Assembly (NCBI GenBank): GCA_964494385.1
Contig: CAZBSE010000016.1
Span: 1 to 43,806 of the forward strand
Source of the DNA: CAZBSE01 sp964494385
GTDB taxonomy: Bacteria; Actinomycetota; Humimicrobiia; Humimicrobiales; Humimicrobiaceae
Length of the DNA stretch: 43,806 bases
Direction: 5' to 3'
Part shown: positions 25,538-32,922 of the stretch, piece after piece
How positions within the stretch are numbered: the stretch's first letter is position 1
Layout: the number at the start of each line of letters is the position of its first letter
The notes under the pieces: model-generated
What the model saw: the letters and a program-made list of their open reading frames with translations, nothing else
Database searches by the model: none
What the model was told of the DNA's origin: nothing
Made by a program: the position numbers and the translations under genes

Positions 25538-26662
25538 TCAGGTTAATTTTTTAATAAATCTAAAGTTGGCCAGAGCAAATGCGATTATGGCAAACACAGC
25601 CAGATAAAGCGCCTCCATGGAAAGGATTATAAACCCCGAACCCTTAAGGAAAATTCCCCTAAGGATAGTAATAAAATATTTTGCAGGCACCAGATAGGAT
25701 ATATACTGTATTACCCTGGGCATACTGGATATGGGAAATACCAGGCCCGACAGTATATAAGAGGGAAGAAAGGAGACAAGCATGGCCATCTGGTATGATA
25801 AAACCTGGGATTTTGCCATTATAGATATGGCTATGCCCAGACTTAATGCTCCCACCAGGAACAATCCTGAAAGTAAAAAAAGAAGGACGGTACTGCCTTT
25901 TAACGGTACATCAAACATGAGCCTTCCGGAAATCACTATAATTGCCATATCCAGCATTCCTATAATGAAATAAGGTATGATTTTTCCCAGAATCAGCTCG
26001 GAAGGCTTTAGCGGAGATGCGATCAGCTGTTCCATGGTCCCGTTTTCCCATTCTCTTGATATAACCTGTGATGTGAGCAGGGAGGCAATCATCATCATTA
26101 TTATGGCTATGATTCCCGGAACTATAAAATTTTTGCTTTCAAGCTCCGGATTGAACCAGATTCTAATATCGGGATCCAGCGGTGCTTTAATATTTCCGGT
26201 TATATTTTCCCCGGCAATTATATTTGCGGAATATGATTGGGTGATGCTTTTTATATAACCACTGGCAATGGAAGCTTTATTGGCTGAAGAGGCGTCTATT
26301 ATAGTTTGAATCCGGACATCTTTACCTGCGGCTATGTCTTCGCTGAAATTGGGTGGAATTACTATGGCCACCAGGCTCCTGCCGGAAATTATGTTTTCTT
26401 CAAGGTCCTGGTAACTGTAAACATATTCATTTATATTAAAGTAACCCGATTCACTGAAACCTCTGATAAACTCCCTGCTGCCGCTGCTGCTATCGTAATC
26501 CAGAAGGGTGACGGGTATGTCTTTAACATCCAGGGAAAGAGCATAGCCGAACAGGATAAGAAGTATAATAGGGATCAAAAAGGATAATATGAGTGAACGG
26601 CGGTCCCTTCTGATATGTATAGATTCTTTTTTGGCTATGGCAATAATTCTTTTTATACTCAT
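25538..26662 (-). CDS. ABC-2 permease (YbhS/YbhR-like, first of pair)
   Basis: A 374-residue permease similar in plan and sequence to its downstream neighbour: IHIRRDRRSLILSFLIPIIL for the first helix, the extracytoplasmic domain, EWENGTMEQLIASPLKPSEL for the coupling helix, and LRGIFLKGSGF near the end, a phrase also found in the partner (IKGIFLKGSGL). The two presumably arose by duplication. It begins two bases after the second ATPase stop. Confidence 0.92.
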   Translation of the reverse strand: MSIKRIIAIAKKESIHIRRDRRSLILSFLIPIILLILFGYALSLDVKDIPVTLLDYDSSSGSREFIRGFSESGYFNINEYVYSYQDLEENIISGRSLVAIVIPPNFSEDIAAGKDVRIQTIIDASSANKASIASGYIKSITQSYSANIIAGENITGNIKAPLDPDIRIWFNPELESKNFIVPGIIAIIMMMIASLLTSQVISREWENGTMEQLIASPLKPSELILGKIIPYFIIGMLDMAIIVISGRLMFDVPLKGSTVLLFLLSGLFLVGALSLGIAISIMAKSQVLSYQMAMLVSFLPSYILSGLVFPISSMPRVIQYISYLVPAKYFITILRGIFLKGSGFIILSMEALYLAVFAIIAFALANFRFIKKLT

Positions 26663-26664
26663 TT

Positions 26665-27450
26665 TTAACTTTCTGCTTGCCCGCGGACCTCGCGGCTGCT
26701 GTCTTTGCGGTAACTTTCAATCAGTGAAATGAAAATATCCTCGAGTGCAGGAGATTTTATACCAAATTTAGCACCATATATTTTTTTTAGCTTATAGGGA
26801 TTATCGAGTGCTATTATTTTTCCGTCGTAGATCAATGCGATTCGATTGCAGTATTCGGCTTCACTGAGATAGTGGGTGGTTACAAATATAGTTTTTCCCG
26901 ATTCTGAAAGATTATTGATCAGTTCCCAGAAATTATTTCTTGAAATGGGATCCACACCGCTTGTCGGTTCGTCAAGAAAAATAATGGGAGGGTCATGCAG
27001 TATGGCACAGCCAAGTGCGAGTCTTTGCTTGAATCCAACGGGAAGGGAAGCGGTAATATTTCTCTCTATATGGGAAAGATCGGCCATCTTCATTATTTCT
27101 CTCTTTCTTTTATTTCTTACTGCTTTATCGACCCTGTATATACCGGAGTAAAAATTTATATTTTCTCCCACGGTCAGGTCGTGGTAGAGGGAAAATTTTT
27201 GTGACATATAACCGATGTTTTGCTTTATTGCCTCGCTCTGTCTGTACACATCGAAACCACCTACGGAAGCCTTTCCTGAAGTAGGGATAAGAAGCCCGCA
27301 GAGCATTCTTATAGTGGTGGACTTTCCCGCACCGTTAGGTCCCAGAAAGCCAAAGATTTCACCCTTTTTTATTTTAAAAGTGATGCCATCGACAGCAGTG
27401 AAACCGCCAAAATTTTTCTTTAATTTTTCAACTTCTATTATATTCTCCAT
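26665..27450 (-). CDS. ABC transporter ATPase, equivalent to the C-terminal half of YbhF
   Basis: A 261-residue nucleotide-binding protein with Walker A GPNGAGKST, Walker B IIFLDEPTSGVDP and switch His in VTTHY. Its signature reads LPVGFKQRL rather than LSGGQ, the form characteristic of the second domain of the fused YbhF ATPase. It lacks any fusion to the first domain, which is encoded separately immediately upstream (32-base gap). It presumably pairs with that ATPase to drive the two permeases. Confidence 0.92.
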   Translation of the reverse strand: MENIIEVEKLKKNFGGFTAVDGITFKIKKGEIFGFLGPNGAGKSTTIRMLCGLLIPTSGKASVGGFDVYRQSEAIKQNIGYMSQKFSLYHDLTVGENINFYSGIYRVDKAVRNKRKREIMKMADLSHIERNITASLPVGFKQRLALGCAILHDPPIIFLDEPTSGVDPISRNNFWELINNLSESGKTIFVTTHYLSEAEYCNRIALIYDGKIIALDNPYKLKKIYGAKFGIKSPALEDIFISLIESYRKDSSREVRGQAES

Positions 27451-27482
27451 ATTTTACTGCGTTATTTTAAATTCCAGGGCCC

Positions 27483-28388
27483 TTAAGTTTTTACCAGGTA
27501 TATAAAAACATCTTCAATACCGGCTGGGATTTTGTTTAATGATATTATTTTAATGCCATTTCCTTCAAGCAGTTTTTTCATTGATTTTTGGTCAAATTCT
27601 TTCCTTGCATTAATATGAAGCACTTCTCCGTAAGTATTTATGGCTATGATTTCACCTATGCCGCTAAGTATTTTAAAGGCACTTTTACTGTCTGAAGCAA
27701 TAAGCTCCATAACCCTGCCGCTGTGCTTTTTTTTGAATTCGGCCGGTGTCCCGGAATAGATAAGGCTGCCTCTGTTCATGAGTCCGATACGGTCGCATTT
27801 TTCAGCTTCGTCCATATAGGGAGTGGATATTACTATAAGGACTCCTTTATCTTTTAACTCATTTAATATATCCCAGAATTCCCTTCTTGAAACAGGATCC
27901 ACACCGTTGGTCGGTTCATCAAGAAAAAGTATCTTTGGCTTGTGTACAAGGGAACAGGCAAGGCCCAGTTTTTGTTTCATCCCACCGGACAGGTTTTCCG
28001 CAAGCCTGTCCTTGAACGGAAAAAGGTTTGAAAACCCGAGCAGCCTGCTGATAATTTTCTGTCTTTCCCGTTTGGGCACAAGATAAAGGTCCGCGTAAAA
28101 AATTAAATTTTCCATAACTGACAGATCTCCGTAGAGACTGAACTTCTGGGGCATATAACCGATCTTTAACCTTATTTCTTCCGGGTATTTTTTAATGCTT
28201 CTGTCCTCAATCAGAATATCTCCGCTGGTGGGATCCATAATTCCGCACACCAGTCTTATAAGAGTTGTTTTTCCTGCACCATCAGGTCCGATCAAACCAA
28301 AGATACCGGTTTTTTCAATTTCCAGATTGAGGTTTATTACTGCGGCTGCACTGTTAAATTTTTTAGTAAGGTTAATTGATCTAATCAT
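27483..28388 (-). CDS. ABC transporter ATPase, equivalent to the N-terminal half of YbhF
   Basis: A 301-residue nucleotide-binding protein with Walker A GPDGAGKTT, canonical signature LSGGMKQKL, Walker B ILFLDEPTNGVDP and a C-terminal extension (about 215-300) of the DUF4162 type. The switch position reads ISTPY rather than the usual THY/THH, i.e. the histidine is replaced by Pro, so this site may hydrolyse ATP poorly, which is common in asymmetric exporter pairs. It is the first gene of a six-gene minus-strand operon (two ATPases, two permeases, adaptor, LOG-like protein). Confidence 0.92.
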   Translation of the reverse strand: MIRSINLTKKFNSAAAVINLNLEIEKTGIFGLIGPDGAGKTTLIRLVCGIMDPTSGDILIEDRSIKKYPEEIRLKIGYMPQKFSLYGDLSVMENLIFYADLYLVPKRERQKIISRLLGFSNLFPFKDRLAENLSGGMKQKLGLACSLVHKPKILFLDEPTNGVDPVSRREFWDILNELKDKGVLIVISTPYMDEAEKCDRIGLMNRGSLIYSGTPAEFKKKHSGRVMELIASDSKSAFKILSGIGEIIAINTYGEVLHINARKEFDQKSMKKLLEGNGIKIISLNKIPAGIEDVFIYLVKT

Positions 28389-28454
28389 TTAATGTAATTT
28401 ATTTTTTCGGAAATGTTTAAAGACGGCATTATGGGTTAGGAATATCCGGTAAAG

Positions 28455-28477
28455 TTACTAAAAAGTGTTATTAGTAA
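28455..28477. promoter_or_regulatory. Inverted repeat in the divergent control region
   Basis: TTACTAA (28455-28461) and TTAGTAA (28471-28477) are perfect seven-base inverted arms separated by nine bases. It lies between the exporter operon start (28388) and the RHH promoter (28556), where an operator is expected. Low complexity makes chance occurrence possible. Confidence 0.35.
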
Positions 28478-28555
28478 TCTCTTTTCTCCCATTTTGTACT
28501 GAATTTTAGCAAGCTGAGTGCGGAAAGTCAAATTCTCCTTACGGCAATTAGTTAT

Positions 28556-28584
28556 TTGACAATTTGATTCTTAATAGATATACT
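28556..28584 (+). promoter_or_regulatory. Strong promoter of the second RHH gene
   Basis: TTGACA (28556-28561), 17-base spacer, TATACT (28579-28584). Predicted start near 28591, about 39 bases before ATG 28630. Confidence 0.75.
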
Positions 28585-28629
28585 CATATACATAAAAATG
28601 CAATAAAATTATTAAAAAAGGGCTAAAAT

Positions 28630-28866
28630 ATGGTAGAAAGAAAACAGGATTATTTTAGGGTTCCTATAACCATGCCATCGGGTATGGTTTCGTTTCTGGA
28701 AAATCTGGGTATTGAATGCAAAAAATCAGGTGGCCATAAAATAGCCAATACCATGATTGTCAGAAGCGCAATTAAGCTTCTTATGGATTTGAATATGGAT
28801 ATTTCGGGTATAAAATCCGAAGAAGAACTTGAGAGCAGAATGAAAGAAGCTGCAAAAAAGTATTAG
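28630..28866 (+). CDS. Ribbon-helix-helix-like DNA-binding protein
   Basis: A 78-residue protein: beta strand YFRVPITMP, helix A SGMVSFLENLG, helix B NTMIVRSAIKLLMDL, then a charged C-terminal helix (SEEELESRMKEAAKK). This is the RHH plan, with a Gly/Lys-rich loop between helices longer than usual. It has a strong promoter and diverges from the YbhF-type exporter operon, so local repression of that operon is a reasonable guess. No toxin partner follows: the next gene, trxB, is 231 bases away with its own promoter. Confidence 0.65.
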   Translation: MVERKQDYFRVPITMPSGMVSFLENLGIECKKSGGHKIANTMIVRSAIKLLMDLNMDISGIKSEEELESRMKEAAKKY

Positions 28867-29042
28867 GGAAATATTATCACAGCAGCAGATATTTTAATTT
28901 GTGATGATACCGGTATCCTGCAGGTTTTTACAGCTGCAGTGCTTGATTATCATTAATTTTAACCTGATTTTTTACCGGGACTGCTAATTACTCATTTATT
29001 TTAAATTCTAATTATTTATAATATTAAATGTAGTATTTGATT

Positions 29043-29071
29043 TTGGCATCTTTCTGTATCTATATTATAAA
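29043..29071 (+). promoter_or_regulatory. Promoter of trxB
   Basis: TTGGCA (29043-29048), 17-base spacer, TATAAA (29066-29071), followed by the ribosome-binding site GGGAGA (29083-29088) before ATG 29098. Confidence 0.6.
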
Positions 29072-29097
29072 GTTTAAACGACGGGAGATTAACTGAT

Positions 29098-30054
29098 ATG
29101 CAGGAAATTAAAACAGATCTGCTTATTATAGGTGCCGGACCCGGTGGATTGGGGGCGGCATTATATGCCAGAAGAGCAGGACTTGATTTTGAAATTATAG
29201 AGGAAAAAACGGCAGGCGGACAGATAATGAATACGGAACTTGTTGAAAATTACCCTGGCTTTAAAAATAATATATCGGGTTATGAGCTTGCACAGAAAAT
29301 AGTGGAGCACTGCAGGAAATTTGATATTAAGGTAAAAGAATTTACAGCCATAAGCTCTGTCAAACCGGCTGATGCTAAAAAGAAGGAGGAATCCTATAAA
29401 TTTAAATGCATGGGTGGCGATAGTCTGATATGGGCAAATGCACTTATAATAGCTACAGGGGCCAGTCCCAGCAGGCTGAATGTCAGGGGCGAGAGCAAGC
29501 TTATCGGAAAGGGTATTTCTTTTTGTGCCACCTGCGATGGTGCGCTGTACCGGGATAAAGAGGTTGCTGTCATCGGAGGCGGGGATACTGCTATTGATGA
29601 AGGGATCTTCCTGACAAAATTTGCAAAGAAAGTGTACATAATCCATAGAAGGGACCAGCTCCGTGCAGTGAAAATTCTGCAGGACAGAGCATTTAAGAAT
29701 AAAAAAATAAAATTCTTATGGGACTCTGTTATAGAAGAATTCATCGGCCGTGAGAAGCTTAAGGAAATTCTGGTAAGGAATAAAAAGACAAATAAAACTA
29801 CCAGCCTTAAAGTAAGCGGGGTTTTTGAATATGTCGGCTGGAGACCTAATTCCGGAATGGTAAAGGATATGGTAAAACTTGATGACAGGGGCTTTATTAT
29901 CGCCAATTCCAGGATGGAAACATCCCTGCTCGGCATATTTGCGGTAGGTGATGTAAGAAATACGCCCCTGCGGCAGATAATAACTGCAGTTGCGGACGGG
30001 GCAGTAGCCGCCATATACGCCGATAGATTTTTGTATAGCCTTAAAAATAGTTGA
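29098..30054 (+). CDS. trxB: Thioredoxin reductase
   Basis: A 318-residue FAD flavoprotein that transfers electrons from NAD(P)H to thioredoxin. FAD motif GAGPGGLGAALYARRAG (residues 12-28), redox-active CATCDG (about 145-150), nucleotide-binding GGGDTAIDEG, HRRDQLRA (the pattern associated with NADPH preference) and the C-terminal FAVGDVRN are all intact. It would provide reducing power for protein disulfides and peroxidases in an anaerobe. Monocistronic by spacing; own promoter. No thioredoxin gene is adjacent. Confidence 0.95.
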   Translation: MQEIKTDLLIIGAGPGGLGAALYARRAGLDFEIIEEKTAGGQIMNTELVENYPGFKNNISGYELAQKIVEHCRKFDIKVKEFTAISSVKPADAKKKEESYKFKCMGGDSLIWANALIIATGASPSRLNVRGESKLIGKGISFCATCDGALYRDKEVAVIGGGDTAIDEGIFLTKFAKKVYIIHRRDQLRAVKILQDRAFKNKKIKFLWDSVIEEFIGREKLKEILVRNKKTNKTTSLKVSGVFEYVGWRPNSGMVKDMVKLDDRGFIIANSRMETSLLGIFAVGDVRNTPLRQIITAVADGAVAAIYADRFLYSLKNS

Positions 30055-30144
30055 AAGTAAAGCCGAACCGGTATCTTAATGCTTATAAAAAATTTTTTCC
30101 GGTACGGGCGATAGGCAAATTAAAAAGTAAAGTTGTATGAAGAA

Positions 30145-31212
30145 ATGGAAATAATTAAAAAAAATTCCTGGGGGGAAAGGGTTACAGATCTTCAGAGGAG
30201 GTTAAAACTGCTGGGCTATAACCTTGGGATAAAGGATATTGACGGAATTTTTGGGGCAAGTACCGAAGATGCAGTGAGAAAGTTCCAGCAGGATAGGGGG
30301 CTTCTGGTGACCGGTGTCGTGGATCAGGGCACCTGGCAGGAACTGGTCGATGCAGGATATAAAATTGGTGAAAGGATGCTTTACCTGAAGTATCCTCCTT
30401 TCAGGGGTGATGATGTAAGGACCCTTCAGCTGTGGTTAAAAACGCTTGGTTTTTATCCCTATAATGAGAACGGCATATTTTGTGAGAGAACCCATAAGGC
30501 CCTGATAGAGTTTCAGAATAATATGGATATCACCGATGACGGGATAGCGGGAGAAGAAACGCTGCAGCATCTCAAGAGCCTGAAAAGGATCATAATATCT
30601 AAAAAAACTTCTAATTTCCCCATAATTAAGAATTCGCAAAAAGGGAAAAAACTAAAGGAAAATAAAGTCATACTGGATTGCAGTGAAAATATAGAAGATG
30701 CTGAAGCAGGTGAGAAATATCTTAATGAAAAAATATATATTTGCCGCAGTATAGTAAATTTTTGCAGAGATATATTATCCAAAAACGGCATTAAGGTACT
30801 TCTTTCCAGCGGTGAAGATGAAAGGCAGAATATTTTTCTGTATGACAGAATTGAATATATCAACAGGAGCCGTACGGATCTTTTGATCAGTATAGATCTA
30901 AATTATTCGGTAGATAAAAATGCTAACGGCTGCAGCTGTTTTTATTTTAAGGGTCTTAAATCTTACTCAATTCCCGGACACAGAGCGGCCAATATTATAC
31001 AGGATAAGATAGTCAGGGGATTAAATGTCCTGGATTGCAGGATCCATGGTGCGAACTATGCCATCCTAAAAGAGACCAAAATGACCTCGGTACTGGTAGA
31101 ACCGGCTTTTATTTCTAATTATAATGAGAGAGAGAGATTAAACAAAACAGGCTACCAGATGAAAATAAGTGAAAATATAGCGGAATCTGCCCTGGGGTAT
31201 TTAAATGAATAA
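30145..31212 (+). CDS. Peptidoglycan-binding protein with an amidase_3-like domain lacking zinc histidines
   Basis: About 355 residues. Two tandem peptidoglycan-binding (PG_binding_1) repeats (about 8-70 and 80-145) precede an amidase_3-type domain (about 173-355). That domain keeps NEKIYI (Glu195), DRIEYINRSRTDLLISI, ANYAILKETKMTSVLVEPAFISN (Glu319), but the DPGH zinc His is DCSE (Glu181) and SIHAN reads SIDLN (Asp251). Hydrolysis of the muramoyl-alanine bond by the usual zinc mechanism is thus doubtful; it may bind wall or recruit partners. No signal peptide is apparent. ATG 30145 is chosen; TTG 30133 is possible and neither has a clear ribosome-binding site. Confidence 0.8.
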   Translation: MEIIKKNSWGERVTDLQRRLKLLGYNLGIKDIDGIFGASTEDAVRKFQQDRGLLVTGVVDQGTWQELVDAGYKIGERMLYLKYPPFRGDDVRTLQLWLKTLGFYPYNENGIFCERTHKALIEFQNNMDITDDGIAGEETLQHLKSLKRIIISKKTSNFPIIKNSQKGKKLKENKVILDCSENIEDAEAGEKYLNEKIYICRSIVNFCRDILSKNGIKVLLSSGEDERQNIFLYDRIEYINRSRTDLLISIDLNYSVDKNANGCSCFYFKGLKSYSIPGHRAANIIQDKIVRGLNVLDCRIHGANYAILKETKMTSVLVEPAFISNYNERERLNKTGYQMKISENIAESALGYLNE

Positions 31213-31238
31213 AATAATGACGGGAAACAAGAATCTTT

Positions 31239-32306
31239 ATGTTTGTAATATATGATGATTTTTATTTAAATCACTACAATGGGCCTTCCCATCCCGAAAA
31301 TGCGGGTAGGCTGGCAGCCATAAAGCAGGCATTAGACGGCTGGGAATTTAAACATAAAATAGTTTTTAAGGAACCCGGATTTGCTTCAGGCAGGCAAATT
31401 GAGATGGTCCATGATAAAAGTTATATACAAAAAATCATGGATCTGTCGGAAAATAAGGAGATTTTTTACCTGGATGCCGATACGGCAGTAACCGGGGATA
31501 CTTACAGGTGCGCATGTCTGGCTGCGGGAGGCTGCTTTGAAGGGCTGGACCTTATTTTTAGCGGAAGGGATGAGTTCAATAGGTTTTTTGCCCTTATTCG
31601 TCCGCCGGGGCATCATGCCTTTAAAGATAGGGGAAGCGGGTTCTGTATTTTTAATAATATGGCCCTTAGCGCCAGATATGCCCGGGAAAAACACGGAATA
31701 AAGAAGATTGCTGTTCTGGATTTTGATGCCCATCATGGAAATGGAACCCAGGAAATTTTTTATGATGATTGCGCCGTTTTCTATATATCTTTCCATCAGT
31801 ATCCCCATTATCCCGGGACAGGAAATTACACTGAGACCGGCAGAGGCAGGGGAGAAGGTTTTAATTTAAATTTCCCTTTTGCACCACAGACCGGGGACCA
31901 GGATTATCTGGCGGCTATGATAGATATAATTATACCTGTTGTGGAAAGATATAACCCGGACCTGTTTCTGGTAAGTGCAGGATATGATTCTCATCATCTG
32001 GATGCCATGTCCTCTTTAAATCTGACAGAAGAATCATATTACAAAATAATGTACATCCTTTCATATCTGAGCCGTAAATACAGTAAAGGCAGGATGGGGA
32101 TATTGCTGGAGGGCGGTTATAATTATGATGCAACTGCAAAAAGTGTTCTAGAGACCATAAAAGGGTGCTTGGACGAAAATGATTCCCCGGAGATCGGTGA
32201 TAGTAAGAACCTTGAAGAAAAATTGGGAATTAGCGGGGACCACGTGATCGGAAATGTTAGAAATACAGAGGTTTTAAGCAGTATTAAGAAGATTTTTAAA
32301 GTTTAA
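31239..32306 (+). CDS. Histone-deacetylase-superfamily protein (AcuC/acetylpolyamine amidohydrolase-like)
   Basis: A 355-residue zinc deacetylase. Hallmarks: HPENAGRL near 18-25, RPPGHHAF (the tandem catalytic His), DFDAHHGNGT (zinc Asp and His), SAGYDSH (second zinc Asp region) and EGGYNY with the transition-state Tyr region. All catalytic residues appear intact. Bacterial members deacetylate small acetylated amines or protein lysines such as acetyl-CoA synthetase. It starts 26 bases after the amidase-like gene. Substrate cannot be inferred. The E1 genes at 8.2-10.1 kb are far away, so an acetoin link is not supported. Confidence 0.93.
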   Translation: MFVIYDDFYLNHYNGPSHPENAGRLAAIKQALDGWEFKHKIVFKEPGFASGRQIEMVHDKSYIQKIMDLSENKEIFYLDADTAVTGDTYRCACLAAGGCFEGLDLIFSGRDEFNRFFALIRPPGHHAFKDRGSGFCIFNNMALSARYAREKHGIKKIAVLDFDAHHGNGTQEIFYDDCAVFYISFHQYPHYPGTGNYTETGRGRGEGFNLNFPFAPQTGDQDYLAAMIDIIIPVVERYNPDLFLVSAGYDSHHLDAMSSLNLTEESYYKIMYILSYLSRKYSKGRMGILLEGGYNYDATAKSVLETIKGCLDENDSPEIGDSKNLEEKLGISGDHVIGNVRNTEVLSSIKKIFKV

Positions 32307-32425
32307 AGTATTTTTAAATTTAAGTCTGTATTTTAAACCGGCAGCAATAATACTATAATGTTGATTTAAGGGCGCAGTGCGATATGAGATTTTTATATTA
32401 TTAATATTGGATATTATTTGAAAGA

Positions 32426-32866
32426 TTGCATAAGAAAACTTTTTACAGGCTGCTTTTATTTGGTTTGATTACAGCGGTTTTATTGGCCGGCTGCAGGGGT
32501 TATGACGACAGGCTGGATATAACTTATTTGTTTAAGACCGAACCGGAGAAAGCAGTTCTGGATTTTTTCCAGTCCATTAATAATAAGGACCCGGATTTCA
32601 TCTATACCAATTTGCTGCCTGACGGGGATAAAAACAGCATAAGCAGGGAAAAGTATATAAATGAATTTGAAAAGATACTATCGGATATTGAGAGCATAGA
32701 GGTCAAGAAAACAATATATCTTGAATATGAAAATGATATGGGCAAAGTGGTGGCAGAGTTTGAGGTCACTTATAAAAATGGAGAAACAAAACAGTATAAG
32801 AAGTATATTTATCTGACCGAAGAAAAGAATAAGTGGAAAATAATATTTGAAAAAACTTTTATATAA
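32426..32866 (+). CDS. Lipoprotein with a small NTF2-like (DUF4878-type) domain
   Basis: A 146-residue protein with a signal peptide and lipobox LLAGC (Cys about 22), followed by an alpha+beta domain: AVLDFFQSINNKDPDFIY, helices, then beta strands ending KNKWKIIFEKTF. This resembles the NTF2-like DUF4878 lipoproteins of unknown function. Start is TTG 32426 (GAAAGA just upstream). Probably anchored outside the cytoplasmic membrane. Confidence 0.75.
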   Translation: MHKKTFYRLLLFGLITAVLLAGCRGYDDRLDITYLFKTEPEKAVLDFFQSINNKDPDFIYTNLLPDGDKNSISREKYINEFEKILSDIESIEVKKTIYLEYENDMGKVVAEFEVTYKNGETKQYKKYIYLTEEKNKWKIIFEKTFI

Positions 32867-32922
32867 AAAATAAACGTTTTTTATAAATAATTTATAATAT
32901 TTTGATATAATATTTATATAAG

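Noticed and set aside
8216..32306. Acetoin catabolism cluster from the E1 genes and the AcuC-like deacetylase
   Set aside because: They are more than 20 kb apart with unrelated genes between them.
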